Source: Piromyces finnis (taxonomy: Eukaryota; Neocallimastigomycota; Neocallimastigomycetes; Neocallimastigales; Neocallimastigaceae). From it: a stretch of DNA of 64,000 nt. This document shows positions 10,194 through 24,600 of this stretch, one piece after another; position 1 is the first letter of the stretch, and each line of letters begins with the position of its first letter. The stretch spans positions 1,033,001 through 1,097,000 of the forward strand of contig MCFH01000006.1 in the NCBI GenBank assembly GCA_002104945.1. The letters run 5' to 3'. The translations under genes were made by a program, and so were the position numbers. The notes below the pieces were generated by a model, which saw nothing but the letters and a program-made list of their open reading frames with translations, ran no database searches and was not told the DNA's origin.

Positions 10194-13100
10194 TTAATTT
10201 GTAGAATTATTCATATTTTTAAATAAACTTACATTAGTTAATGGAGAGGCTGCAGTTATACCAGTTTTTATAGATGGTGACTCTTTTCGAAAAGTAATGG
10301 TATTAACAGCATTAGTTGATGACGTAAATTTAGTATTCATATAGGGTGAGCTTTTGCTACCCTTTAAGGATTTTGTCATATTTGACAATTGAACATATGG
10401 TGATCTCTGTGGTGGATTCATGCCTTTCATAATTTTATCATTGGTTGGTGTAGGTGGTTGTTGTTGTGGTTGACCATTTACTAATGAAATAGTTTGAGGC
10501 TGGGCCATTGTCATTTGATTTATTCCTTGAATGGTTTGTATTTGCCCTTGTTGTTGACCTGGATTTGAAATAAGTACTTGGGATGGTTGTACTTGATAAG
10601 GCTGGGGATTATTGGGTTGACCTGGAAGTTGTACCATTCTTACTTGTGGTACTTGCTGAGCCATACCAGGAGTAGTTTGTTGAATATAAGTTGGGGTTCG
10701 AGTAATTTGAATAATTTGTCCATTTGGTTGTTGAATGAGTTGAGGTTGATTTGATTGGAAATGTATTTGTTGTGGGTTAACTTGATGAATTTGTGATATT
10801 TGCATTGGTTGCGCCATATTTGCAGGATAGGATATATGTTGGACTTGTGGACCTTGAGGTTGCTGTATTTGGGGTTGTTGTGATTGTTGTAAAGTAGATA
10901 TTGGTATATTTTGAATTGGCATTGATGGTTGTTGTTGTTGAATTACTTGTACTTGTTGTGGTATCATTTGGATTTGTTGGGAAGGTTGTTGTATAATAAC
11001 TGGTTGTGATTGTGCTTGTATTTGGGTTTGAGGTTGATTTAATATTACTTGTTGACCTTGTATTTGACCTTGCATTTGGGCTGGCATACGGAAAGTTTGA
11101 ATTGATGGATTTGAAATAGTCTGTCTTTGTTGAGGTTGTTGAATTATTATAGGTTGGCCATTTTGTCCTGGTACTGCTTGTTGAACAACGATATTTTGAA
11201 CTGCTCTTTGACCTGGTATACCATTAATTGTAGTGGTAGTAAATGAACCATTTTTCTGAACTGGTGATATCATGGTCTGTACAGCAGTAGGAATATTAGT
11301 GATAACTGGCTTCGACTGAGCTTGTACTTGTGATTGAGGTTGAGATTGACTAGGTTGAGATATTGGTTGCATTGATTGTGGTTGTTGTACTTGATTTGAT
11401 ATAACTTTTGTTATCTTAGTTTGTTGCTGATTTAATGGTGAAAACATTGCTTGGTTAGGAATTTGTCCTTGAACAGATACGTTACCAGAGGTATTATTCT
11501 TTATTGCTTGTGATTGTTGTAATGTAACATTACCAGCACTATTCGCAACATATACAGAGGAAGGTTGAGGTGGTGTTGGCATAGCAGTAATGGATCCTTG
11601 TGGCATGGTTGGAACAGTTTGGCCTTGACCTACTGTCATGGCCTGACCTTGAAGAGTAGGAACTTGAGCTTGAACAGGTTGTGGTGCGTTTCCTTGCGTA
11701 CCAGGTGATGGTAACACTTGTTGTACAGGAATTCTTTGAACTTGAGATACTTGCTGAATTGGTGTAGTTGCAATTCTTTGAGCCGTATTATTTTGTGCTT
11801 GAACAGCTTGAACTGGTTGTATATCATTGACTTGATTTACTGTTGGATTATTTGGAAAAACAAAGGTTGCTTGTGGTTTTCCAGATAATATATATTGTTG
11901 TCCAGCTTGAACTATTGGCGCTTGCTGAATTTGAATTTGATTTTGACCTTGTCCTTGTGGATGTTGGAGAACTTGTATTTGTCCCGCAGATTGAGCTGGT
12001 GAAGCATTTGGTAAGCTCATATTTTGTTGAGATATGAAATTTTGCTGTAGTTGTTGTTGGCCGTTTTCGATAATAAATTGTTGTTGTCCATTAGTCATTT
12101 GATTATGAGTTTGTGGAATCATTGGATTAGGTATTTGTCCTTGGCCAGTACGATTCTGTGAAGCCATCATTGGTGAGTATTGAATTGCTTGGGATGGCGT
12201 AGGTGGCTGTGTCATTGATACACCCATAGATTGTTGAGGAGTTGGTGGATGAGATTGCATTTGTACTTGAACTGGTGAAGGCATTGGTATTTGGGTAGGA
12301 ATGTATGGACTTTGACTTACTGATCTTTGAACTGGTAATGGTTGTGATGATGAACGTTGTATTGAATTTAAAGATCCACTACTTGATACTGATGATAATA
12401 TAGCTCCTTGTTCTACTGCTTTATTTTGTTTAGAAGTTTTAGTAGCATTTACTGCAGGAGTTGAATTTATCTTTGATGCTGCTGTATTACTTACAGTGGT
12501 AGATACAGATGAATTTTTTGGTTTTGAAACTGATGATTCTGTAACAATTGATACTGAATTAGAAAGTGATGATGGTATGCTAGTTGTTGAAGTATTATTA
12601 ATAGTACCTGCTTTTTGGAATGGTGAGATAATATTAAAGTTATGTAATGCATTTTCTAGGTTATGAACCTTTGAACTCAATGGAGTTGATATTGGCTCAT
12701 CAGGTTTAGGATTATTTTTATTAATAAGATTTGATGTGCTTATTTTTAGTTCAGATGATGATGAAAATGATTTTGAAGATTTGTTACTTAATTCATTAGT
12801 AGTAGAAATTGATGTAGTTGATGGAACAGTAGGTACTGCTGTTACTGATGGCACTGTAGGAACTGTAGAAATCATAGATCCTGGATGACTTGTTTGTGTT
12901 CCAATAAATGAAGCATTTGACGATATATAACTCATTGTAGTTGGAATAGCAGATGTTGTATGAGCTACAGGTGTATTTGATGGTACTGTTTTAAGAACTG
13001 TCATGCTATTTGGAGTTGTGATAGTTGTTGCTGTTGTAGTAGTTGGATTTGCTACAGATGTAGGTGGAACAGTTGTTGTTACAACTGTTGCGGCTGTAGT

Positions 13101-13769
13101 GGCAGAATTTGTATTAGTTGATGGGACAGTTGAAGCGTCAGTAGCATTAGGAGCTACTATATTTGTTGTATTAGTTTTTGTGGAATCTATAATTTTTTCA
13201 TTCAAGAGTGTAGAATCAATATATTTAGTAATATCTGAAAAGTCAGCATCCATTGATATATCTTTCATTATATTTGAATCAATTTTACTACTATCAATTT
13301 GATTTAAATTAGTAGTTGTTCCAAGAGTTGTTGCCTGAGTATTTGTTTGATTTAAAAAATTTGTTGTGCTTGCGGAATCGATATTCATATTCATGTTAAA
13401 ATCTCCAATACCATTGTATATTTGAAGTGAATTTTGTAAAAATGGATCGAAAGTATTTGAACCTAGTGCATTTAATGAAGGATCTGTTCCATTTGAATTT
13501 ACTGTCATTATATTCCGATAATTCATGGTATTTAATAATTGATTATCTCCTGATAATTGACTGGCTTGATTATATAAACTTACTCCAGAAGAAATCATAT
13601 TAATATCACTGTATACTTGGTTATTAAATACTTGTGGAGAAAGAATTTGATTATTTTGATCCTTTATTTCGTCTCCATTTGAACCTTTTGCATTATTGTT
13701 TGCGTCTTTAATAATATTAATAGGGCTACTCATAGGGGTTAATGAAGCTATTGATTCTAATTTTGTCAT
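10194..13769 (-). CDS. Large Gln/Pro/Asn-rich protein, possible transcription coregulator (1,191 aa)
   Basis: Single uninterrupted ORF. Residues 1-190 are Asn-rich, 190-330 Thr/Val/Ser-rich, 330-490 Ser-rich, and about 490-1,110 very Gln/Pro-rich with recurring QPQ, IQQ and QVQ runs. The C-terminus (SPYVQLSNM, SSPYMNTKF, SPLTNVSLF) is Ser/Thr-Pro containing and more ordered. There is no signal peptide, transmembrane segment or recognisable DNA-binding domain. Such composition is typical of fungal coactivators and Mediator-tail or prion-like proteins, but that is inference from composition only. The start is the first ATG, just downstream of a T-rich stretch; no intron was needed. Confidence 0.75.
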   Translation of the reverse strand: MTKLESIASLTPMSSPINIIKDANNNAKGSNGDEIKDQNNQILSPQVFNNQVYSDINMISSGVSLYNQASQLSGDNQLLNTMNYRNIMTVNSNGTDPSLNALGSNTFDPFLQNSLQIYNGIGDFNMNMNIDSASTTNFLNQTNTQATTLGTTTNLNQIDSSKIDSNIMKDISMDADFSDITKYIDSTLLNEKIIDSTKTNTTNIVAPNATDASTVPSTNTNSATTAATVVTTTVPPTSVANPTTTTATTITTPNSMTVLKTVPSNTPVAHTTSAIPTTMSYISSNASFIGTQTSHPGSMISTVPTVPSVTAVPTVPSTTSISTTNELSNKSSKSFSSSSELKISTSNLINKNNPKPDEPISTPLSSKVHNLENALHNFNIISPFQKAGTINNTSTTSIPSSLSNSVSIVTESSVSKPKNSSVSTTVSNTAASKINSTPAVNATKTSKQNKAVEQGAILSSVSSSGSLNSIQRSSSQPLPVQRSVSQSPYIPTQIPMPSPVQVQMQSHPPTPQQSMGVSMTQPPTPSQAIQYSPMMASQNRTGQGQIPNPMIPQTHNQMTNGQQQFIIENGQQQLQQNFISQQNMSLPNASPAQSAGQIQVLQHPQGQGQNQIQIQQAPIVQAGQQYILSGKPQATFVFPNNPTVNQVNDIQPVQAVQAQNNTAQRIATTPIQQVSQVQRIPVQQVLPSPGTQGNAPQPVQAQVPTLQGQAMTVGQGQTVPTMPQGSITAMPTPPQPSSVYVANSAGNVTLQQSQAIKNNTSGNVSVQGQIPNQAMFSPLNQQQTKITKVISNQVQQPQSMQPISQPSQSQPQSQVQAQSKPVITNIPTAVQTMISPVQKNGSFTTTTINGIPGQRAVQNIVVQQAVPGQNGQPIIIQQPQQRQTISNPSIQTFRMPAQMQGQIQGQQVILNQPQTQIQAQSQPVIIQQPSQQIQMIPQQVQVIQQQQPSMPIQNIPISTLQQSQQPQIQQPQGPQVQHISYPANMAQPMQISQIHQVNPQQIHFQSNQPQLIQQPNGQIIQITRTPTYIQQTTPGMAQQVPQVRMVQLPGQPNNPQPYQVQPSQVLISNPGQQQGQIQTIQGINQMTMAQPQTISLVNGQPQQQPPTPTNDKIMKGMNPPQRSPYVQLSNMTKSLKGSKSSPYMNTKFTSSTNAVNTITFRKESPSIKTGITAASPLTNVSLFKNMNNSTN

Positions 13770-16424
13770 TTAATATTATATATTATATCTTTTTTTTTTT
13801 CGGTTTTCCCCCCCCTCTTATTCCTTATCTTTTTTCTTTAATATTCTATTTAATTCTATATGTTTTTTTTATTATTGTATATTTATTGTATGTATATTTT
13901 ACTGAAAATTTTTACAAAATAATATGAAATATAACTTTTTTTGATATACTTGTTAAAAAAACTTTTAATATTAATAGTTTGTATTTACTTTACTACTTAT
14001 ACAGTATTAAATTTATTTTAAATTTTATTTTATATTTGTATACGATTTTGTAAAATATGATAGTAATTATTTGTTTTCCATTGTCTTTTTTTTTCCTTAT
14101 ATATAATAAAATAAAATTTAGTGTAACAAAATTATTACAAGCTAAATTTATTTTTCAATAAACAATATATTATTAGTATTTAAATATTACGACTTTATTT
14201 TTTTTTTTTTAAAAAAAAAAATAGGAAATATCAAAAAACAATATATTTAATATAATACAATTTTTTAATATATATTCTTTGTATTTCTGGCTTCTTTTTT
14301 TCAATTTCTTTATTCTATTGTTTTGGTTGTACTTTATTTATAGATGTTTAATTGTATATATATACTTTAAATAAAAAATGTTTTGAAAATATAACTGAAA
14401 AAAGTATTTAACTGAAAAATATTTCAAAATACAATTTTTTTTGTTTTTGTTAAAAGTATAGTTTCCTTCTGATATATCTTCTATTTATTTAACGTGCTAA
14501 AATAGAAGAATAATCTCGACTTGCTCTCTGTTGTTTATATTTATCCTTTAATATTTTTATTTCTTTACTGCTGTATTTCAATTATTTTACAAATTATTAT
14601 GGTACTAAAATAATTGACTATGAAAATATGAATTATTTCAATTATAATAAAAACAAAAAATAACAATAAAATAAAAAAATAGAAATTTAATATTTTATTT
14701 TTTTTTTCCGTATATGAGAAATGTATTCAGGTAAAAGTGTTGTATAGTAATATCGTATAGTAATTAATGAACTATTATGATATGTTTTGGATTTAGCCTA
14801 GTGGTTATGTATTTTAATGACAAAAGTATAAACAGTTACGTTTATTTTCTTTTTTACTTAAAAAAAATATATTTATTTAATTTTATAATTGAATATTTGA
14901 TAATATTTAGATAATACTTTAAAAGTATATCTTTTATTTATTATTTACTTGCTATTTATTTGAAAAAAAAAATAGAAATGAAAAAATGAAAATAGAAAAC
15001 TTTTTAAAATGTATATTTACTTTATATTAGAATTAAAAAAAAAAAAAAAAAGGAATATATTAATAAAAATGTTTGTAATCAATATTTAAATTTCAAAAAA
15101 GATATTTAATATTTTTTCATATTTTTTAATAATAATAAAAATTATAAATTTATTATTAACTTTTTACATATAAATAATAATAGTGTAAATAAATAATCTA
15201 AACACAATATATTAATAGAATTGAAAAATAAATTTAAAAATTTTAAATGGTAATAATAAATAAATAATATACTAATATATAAAGGTAAATAAATAATAAT
15301 TGAATGTTTTATTATTATATTGATAGTATATTATTATTATATGATGTTATTTTATTTAATTTTAATTCTTTATATCAAAAATTCTTATTTAATTAATAAA
15401 TAGAATTACAATATTTACCGTAATATATGTGTGGTATATTTGCAATCATTTTGACAATAGATTAATAGTATTTCATATATTAAAATATAAATATATTATA
15501 TTAATAATATTTATTTTATAATATATTAATAACTTATTATTATATATTATATTTATATTGTATTATATATTATTTAATATTTTAATTTATTATTATTTCT
15601 ATTAATTAATGTATATTTTAATATTTTAGTAAGAACTAGGACGACAATCTACTTATTTGTTGCAAGAATTCACCAAAGGTTTTTTTTTAATTATAAGGAA
15701 AAAAATCCTATGTAATATATAATATTGGTAACAAAATTTAGTTAAAAGTAAAATCATCAATTCTACGATAATAGAAAGCATAAATAAAATTCAAATTTCA
15801 TTTATATATAAAATAAAAAATATTATTATTAAAATTAAAGCAGTTCATAGACATATTTATAATTTATAGGTAAAAAAAAATAATGTAATAATAATATTAT
15901 AGTATTAAATCAAAATTATGATTCATACTAAATATTATGACCTTTTATGATACTTTGATTATTTAATATTATAAAAGTAATAATTAAAAATAATAAAATG
16001 ATGGTTAGTAATGATATAATGAATGGTAGTAGTTTAGAGTTTAAAAACTCAGATGACTTTCAATTCACATACTATTTAATTTGAATTACATTATTTTATT
16101 TGTACATAAATGCTTTTTTAAAATATAAAAAGTATGTATATGTAAATAAAGCCATTAAAAATAAAAATATATAATTTTATTTTTATTTTCCAATTTTTAT
16201 ATTATTTAAATAATTAAAAAAAACTTTCAAGTTGCTCTATTTAAAATTAGAGTTTTGATATAAAAATTAATATTATTTAATATTGAAACTCTATAAAATA
16301 ATATATTAATATATAATGGTAATATATGGATATTTTAATAATAATTACTATGATATTTGTTATGATTAATAAGAATTTAAATTCTTGGTATAATATAAAA
16401 AACTATGATTTTAAATAAATAAAA
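13770..16424. other. Intergenic desert
   Basis: No ORF above background. A segment at about 14,791-14,808 (TTAGCCTAGTGGTTATG) resembles a tRNA A box, but no B box follows at the expected distance, so I do not call a tRNA or SINE. The rest is A/T tracts. Confidence 0.5.
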
Positions 16425-16535
<111 letters not shown>

Positions 16536-16765
16536 ACTATATCATTAATTTTTTTTTATAAGGATGCCATCAATATATTAATATTTTTTCGAAAATTTCA
16601 AACATTGTTATTTTTTGAAAAAAGTATTATGCAATATTATTCATATTTATGCATATATAATTTGTTATTATAAATTACGTAAATGTATAAAAGACCTTTA
16701 TTTAATTAAAAGTTATAATGCTTATTATTACAAACACTTTTTTTTATAAAACCTGTTTTAAAATA

Positions 16766-16775
16766 ATATTTTTTT

Positions 16776-16819
<44 letters not shown>

Positions 16820-17364
16820 TTCCGAGTGCATTTCTCCCATCGATCAGAGTTAGCTCCAATGGTGGTTCTTAGAGAAACGTTGGCTCATTCCTATTGCTAG
16901 GTGGTTGTGACCCTCCTGGTCTGTCATACTGTTTCTTCAGCTTCGACGCTCACTTAATCCATGTACATTAGATGCATGTCGTTGTACGATATTTCACAAC
17001 TACAATGCTAAGCCTCTTATAGTCAATTTGATCACGTGTCAACCGCCCCCTAATGTTTACACTTAAATTGATTAAGGAATATTATGTGTTTTTGGCATAG
17101 CCTAAGTCACCACTTATTAAGTTCTAATTTGGAATGTACCATGTACACTAGACCCTCTCAGGCCGGCTAGACGAGTGTTATTATCATAGTAGTAAATTAG
17201 AAAGTTCATTTATACTTACCTGAATATCATAACCCAACCCATGGCAAACCCAGTGGGAAAATCCACAGGCACTGACATCTGCGGGGTCGAACCAGAAGCC
17301 TTATGTATGCTAAGGAAACGCCTTAACAACCAGGATAAAAACTGGAACGACATATTTTTTTTCT
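16766..17364 (-). mobile_element. Full-length tRNA-derived SINE with target-site duplication
   Basis: The element reads on the minus strand from 17,351 to 16,779 (about 573 nt). It is flanked by identical 13-mers ATATTTTTTTTCT at 16,766-16,778 and 17,352-17,364. Its 5' head contains a tRNA-Leu/Ser-like A box (TATCCTGGTTGTTAAGGCG, near 17,336-17,318) and a perfect B box GGTTCGACCCC (17,293-17,283), 28 nt apart. A unique body of about 390 nt follows, then the 3' module shared with the copy at 4,071, and a poly(A) tail of about 38 nt. It has no ORF, so movement would need a LINE reverse transcriptase. The intact duplication and identical 3' module suggest recent activity. Confidence 0.85.
17283..17336 (-). 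promoter_or_regulatory. RNA polymerase III A and B boxes of the SINE
   Basis: The B box GGTTCGACCCC fits the RNA polymerase III consensus. The upstream A-box-like segment contains GTTGTTAAGGCG, close to the D-arm of tRNA-Leu or tRNA-Ser. Spacing is tRNA-like. This is the internal promoter that would transcribe the element. Confidence 0.75.
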
Positions 17365-19588
<2,224 letters not shown>

Positions 19589-19684
19589 TTTTTTTTTTTT
19601 TTAACTACCGAGTGCATTTCTCCCATCAATCAGAGTAAGTCCCAAATGGTGGTTCTTAGAGAAATGCTGTCTCCTTCCTATTGA
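19589..19684 (-). mobile_element. Decayed 3' fragment of the same SINE
   Basis: On the minus strand about 80 nt matches the 3' module of the full-length SINE with scattered substitutions, ending in a 14-nt poly(A). It is 5'-truncated and no clear target-site duplication is visible. The divergence shows the family has been active over a long period. Confidence 0.7.
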
Positions 19685-20667
19685 TTATTTTGGTAAACAC
19701 ACAGTTTATTAAAGTATACTTTGGTAGTTTGCTATATAAAAAATAATGATTTGATATAGTTTTACCTATTATTTAAAAATTTAAAAATCGATTTTATTTT
19801 ATGATAAAAAGTTAAATTAATAATACTTTTTTATATATATATTGTATTATTAAAATCTTAAAGAATATATTTATTATATTTATTATTAATTATATATAAA
19901 AAATATAAAAAATATATATAATAATAATTTACAAAAGTTTAATTAATATATAAATTATAATTTTATTTATTTATTTATTTTTTTTAAATAATTAAATAAT
20001 TGTAAGAGGTAATATTAAAAAAAATAATTATTGATTGATTTTATCAAATAATTAAATATTAAATTTTTAATTAAAAACTTATATTACTAAATTCAAATGA
20101 CAATAAAATAATCAATTAAACAAGCATTCTTAGTATTATTGTAAATTTATATATATTTTTTTTATTTAATTTCATATAAAAATTAATTATTTCTTTTTTG
20201 TAAATAATGAAGGAGAATCATTATTATCATTTTTATTTTGGGTTTTTAACTATTTAGTATTATATATTTTTTATATACTCGATGCTTAATAAAAATATAA
20301 ACTTTTTTTAAAAAGTGTATACAATGTAATTAGAGTTTCATTATAAAAAAAAATTGAAAATAGGTAAATATTAATGCAGAAATAAATAAATAAATACTTA
20401 TTTAATTAGAATCAATAGAATCCATCAATCAGTAAATGAGAATATAAATATATTATTTAATCATATGAAAATGACATAATTCATAAATTAATCATACCAT
20501 TTTGACAAATGTATTATATTATATATTAGAATAGACTATAATATATAGAAATGCATTTATGTTACAGGAAAATTAATATATAGAATTTTTTTGATAGGAT
20601 TTTATCCAATAGTTAAAAATAACTCCCATTTATTTTTAATTATGTTTAAATAAATTAATATTGGCAA

Positions 20668-20916
<249 letters not shown>

Positions 20917-21679
20917 TTAATTGATCAAAAGTTATTATAAGTTTTATTAAATGGATAAAGTAATTCATTTTTTATAAACTCTACAATATTATGGAAATAT
21001 AAGAAGAAAACAGATTTTGTATTCTATTACAAAAAATTTTTATAAAATGTTTTTTTTTATTATTATTATTAATTTTCATATATAAATTGAATAATTATGA
21101 AAAAAAAATTTTTTTTCAAAATTTACTTATTGTTTTAAATTTTACATGAAATGATATAACATACCACTTTCTTTTTTTTTTTTAAAAAAATAATTTATAT
21201 TTGATTTGTATAAAATCATAATTAAATGTTATTTGTATATATATATACTAATTTACTAGTTATAAATAAGTAAAATTACGTAAAAATAAAAAAAATTTTA
21301 ATGATTTATTTTGACTGATAATACTTATAACATAGATAATGATTATAATAGTTCCGCAATGCAACAGGAGGAGATGTCTACTTTCTTATAATTCTTAAAT
21401 TCTTTGGTTGACTAGTGTATTTTTTAATAATTAATAAATTATTTTGAATTATTATTTAATTATAATGTATATATTAATTATTATTATTATAGTTTAAAAA
21501 GAAACTTTCACAACTTTTCTTATAAATAGATAATAACATTATTATAGTATTAAAAGATAAAATTTTATATAAATTATATTTTTATAAAATAAGAATAATA
21601 ATATAAAAGAAATATATTTAACTTTAAATATATTCCTAAAATTTTTTATCTTTATCTCTATGTATATTAAAATTTCTAA
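20917..21679. other. Intergenic DNA downstream of the kinase gene
   Basis: Mostly A/T tracts. A short G+C-richer patch near 21,350-21,420 (GTTCCGCAATGCAACAGG) stands out, but I cannot assign it. Confidence 0.45.
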
Positions 21680-24600
21680 TTACCCTCTTTTTTTCTGGCT
21701 TGAATTTTGATTTGAAGGATTTGTTGTTTTTGTCGCTGAATATATATAAGAATATTTGGGATGAGGATTATAATCCTCTTCATCAGAGGTTGATAAAATC
21801 TCTTCAATTTCTTTTTCAAGATTATTTGAAGAGATTGAATTTATTTTTTTTAAATTAGTATCATGTAAAATGGAATCTAAATTAAAAGATATAGTAGATG
21901 AAGCTGAAAAATTATTATGTTTTTTAGTGTCATTCGATGGTGAAATCCGTTGTTGTTTCGTCATTTTATTTGAGTATGTATTTGAATATTTGTATGGATA
22001 ATGGTGTTGTAATGGTTGCTGACCAGAATTATTGATATAAACATTAGATGATGTAATGGAAGAAGAAAAAATATTACTATTTGAATTTATTTTTTCTGTT
22101 GTTGTTATTGATGATGATGCTGGTGATATACTAATATCTGGTTCATGGTGGTAGTGATAGTAGTTATCAGAAGAATCATATGAATTTTTATTAGGTGATG
22201 AAGTAAACGAAAGTGAAGAAGATTGTGATGAAGAGATCTCGGTATCGAAAAACTGAGAATGATTCGATAATAATAAGGAGGAGGTTTGACTATGTATAGT
22301 ACAGTTTGAATTGGTCTTTTCATTATGTATTGATTTAGTGTTTGTTTTTGATATGATCGGTTCTGTTTTTTCATTTTTTGATAAAAGGGTGGCATTATTA
22401 TACATGGTTTCATTATTGAATTCATTCCTCGGATAATCTTTATTAAATAAAGGATGAAAGGCTTTAGATGGGGTATGACTATGGTCATGCTTTGATTTAT
22501 GAATAAAGTCATTTACTTCTTCATCATGAATTTGATTTTTAATAGGCTTTCGTTGAAATTGTTTTTGATTATTTTTTATATCTCGTTTTTGATGATGATG
22601 ATGACGATGAATTGATGATTGTAATTTCATGGAAGAAATATAAGTAATAGAAGGAATGTCAACTAAAACATCCATTTTTTCATCATCATTATAAATTGTA
22701 TCCATTTCGGTTATGGCTGGTTCTGCTATAATTTCATGCTCTGTTTTAATTTCATTATCAAAATCTAATGAATTTAGGCTAGGAATAAATAAATTTGATG
22801 AAAAAGCTGATGGATGCATCATTTTTTTCACTCTTCTATGAACAAAATGATCTGAATCTTCTGTATTAGATATAGCTTTTTTCTGTTTTTCCTTTTTAGA
22901 TACTAATGGTTCAACGCCTTTTTTTTGATAGGATGATACTTTTTTTTCTGTTACATTTTTAATAGGTAGAATAATATCATTTATTGGCATATCACCAGGA
23001 TTTGTTTTTGACTTTGCCTTATTCAACTTTTCATTTTCACTTTCTTTCTTTGTGTCTCCTCTAGCGTCGCTTTCCTTTTCTTCCATTTGATCAATTTGAT
23101 TAGGTTCTATTTCATTGCTGTAACAACAATGATAATTATAACAACCTTTTCTACTGCTACTACTACTTGGATTATACTCATCTTGAGAGGATATTGCATC
23201 GTTAGTATCTATTGAATCGTTTGATGCTGAATATGGAATTGAAATAATCTTTTTGTCTACCTTACCAAAAGAATCGTTGGTTTTTTTAGGTTTGGTTAAG
23301 GATGTTTCAAATTCAGAAATTTCTTTTATTGTTGGTAATGATTGATGATTTGAATTTCGGATACTTTCATTTATAAATAAATCAATTACAGATGGTCTTG
23401 GCGTGGTTTCTTTGACATCCTTTTCATTCCTGCAGTTTTTATTTGATTCTACGTTCGGTATATGAGTATCATCAAAATTTGATGATAATGATTGGAATGA
23501 TGGTACTATGATTTGAGATGGTATTGATACTTGTTCTTGTTGGGGTGATAAAAGATTATCATCAATACTTTTAGAATTATTCATTAAAGATGGATGTTGA
23601 AATTCCAATGGTTCCTTTTTGTTTGAATTAAAATTTAATGAATCATCAGGTCCATTTGATATATTTATATTATTAAAAGTAATTAAATCATTAACATTGG
23701 ATGAAAATGGAACTGATGATATATAATTTATTTCTGAGTTCCTATGATGGGATTCATTAATTGAATTATTGTCCTTTTGAAGTTTTTCTATTGAAAGTGA
23801 ATTTTGCTTAATGTATCGTTTTGGTTCTCTTATACTACTTCTTTTAGACATTTTATCTCTTTGGGCTTGAATTATAATAACTGATGCTGTGGATGATTCA
23901 GTAGGTAATGAAGATATGGATGGATATTGAATCGTGATAGGTTGATCAGATGATTGACTTATGGATGATGAGAAACTATTTTTACGACATGAATCATTTT
24001 TAAATTTATATATTTTTGATTGCCTCTTTGGAAATTTTATTTTATTTTCATTTGATAGATCAATATCTTGGATATCTTCTGACATATCAGATAATTCATT
24101 AATAACTATATTATCATTAGAAGTAGAGCTTTCATTTTCATTTTGTTGTCGTTGAGTTTCACCATTTGAAGTGAAATACATTTTGGTTGCTTTTGAGTTT
24201 AATTCATTTGGTTTTTTATGATATATTATAGGATAATCTATTGATATGTCATTTTTTTCATTAATATCAATGGAATCAATTTCGGATATTAATGTTTCTA
24301 TCTTATCTATCATTTTATGGGAATGGAGTTTTCCTTGTTGGCAATAAGATTTTTTTGATAATGAACGAGATATTGGTTGTGGCTGTTGTTGTTGACTATT
24401 TTCTTCAAACAAATCAATACTATTGTGATATGGATTAGATAATTGTTCATTGAAAGAATCCTTGCTATTATTCATTATTCTTGAACTATACGATTTTTCT
24501 TTTGGCTTAAATAATATATCACTCTTACGTCCACGTAGAATGGTAATACAGTCATATTCATCATTATTAGTCATAGTAATATCATGATCAGTAAAAGATG

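Noticed and set aside
14791-14850. tRNA gene or SINE head (A-box-like TTAGCCTAGTGGTTATG)
   Set aside because: No GGTTCGA-type B box or cloverleaf partner arms follow.
16718-16900. 60-residue frame next to a T tract
   Set aside because: It is the reverse reading of the SINE 3' module and its poly(A).
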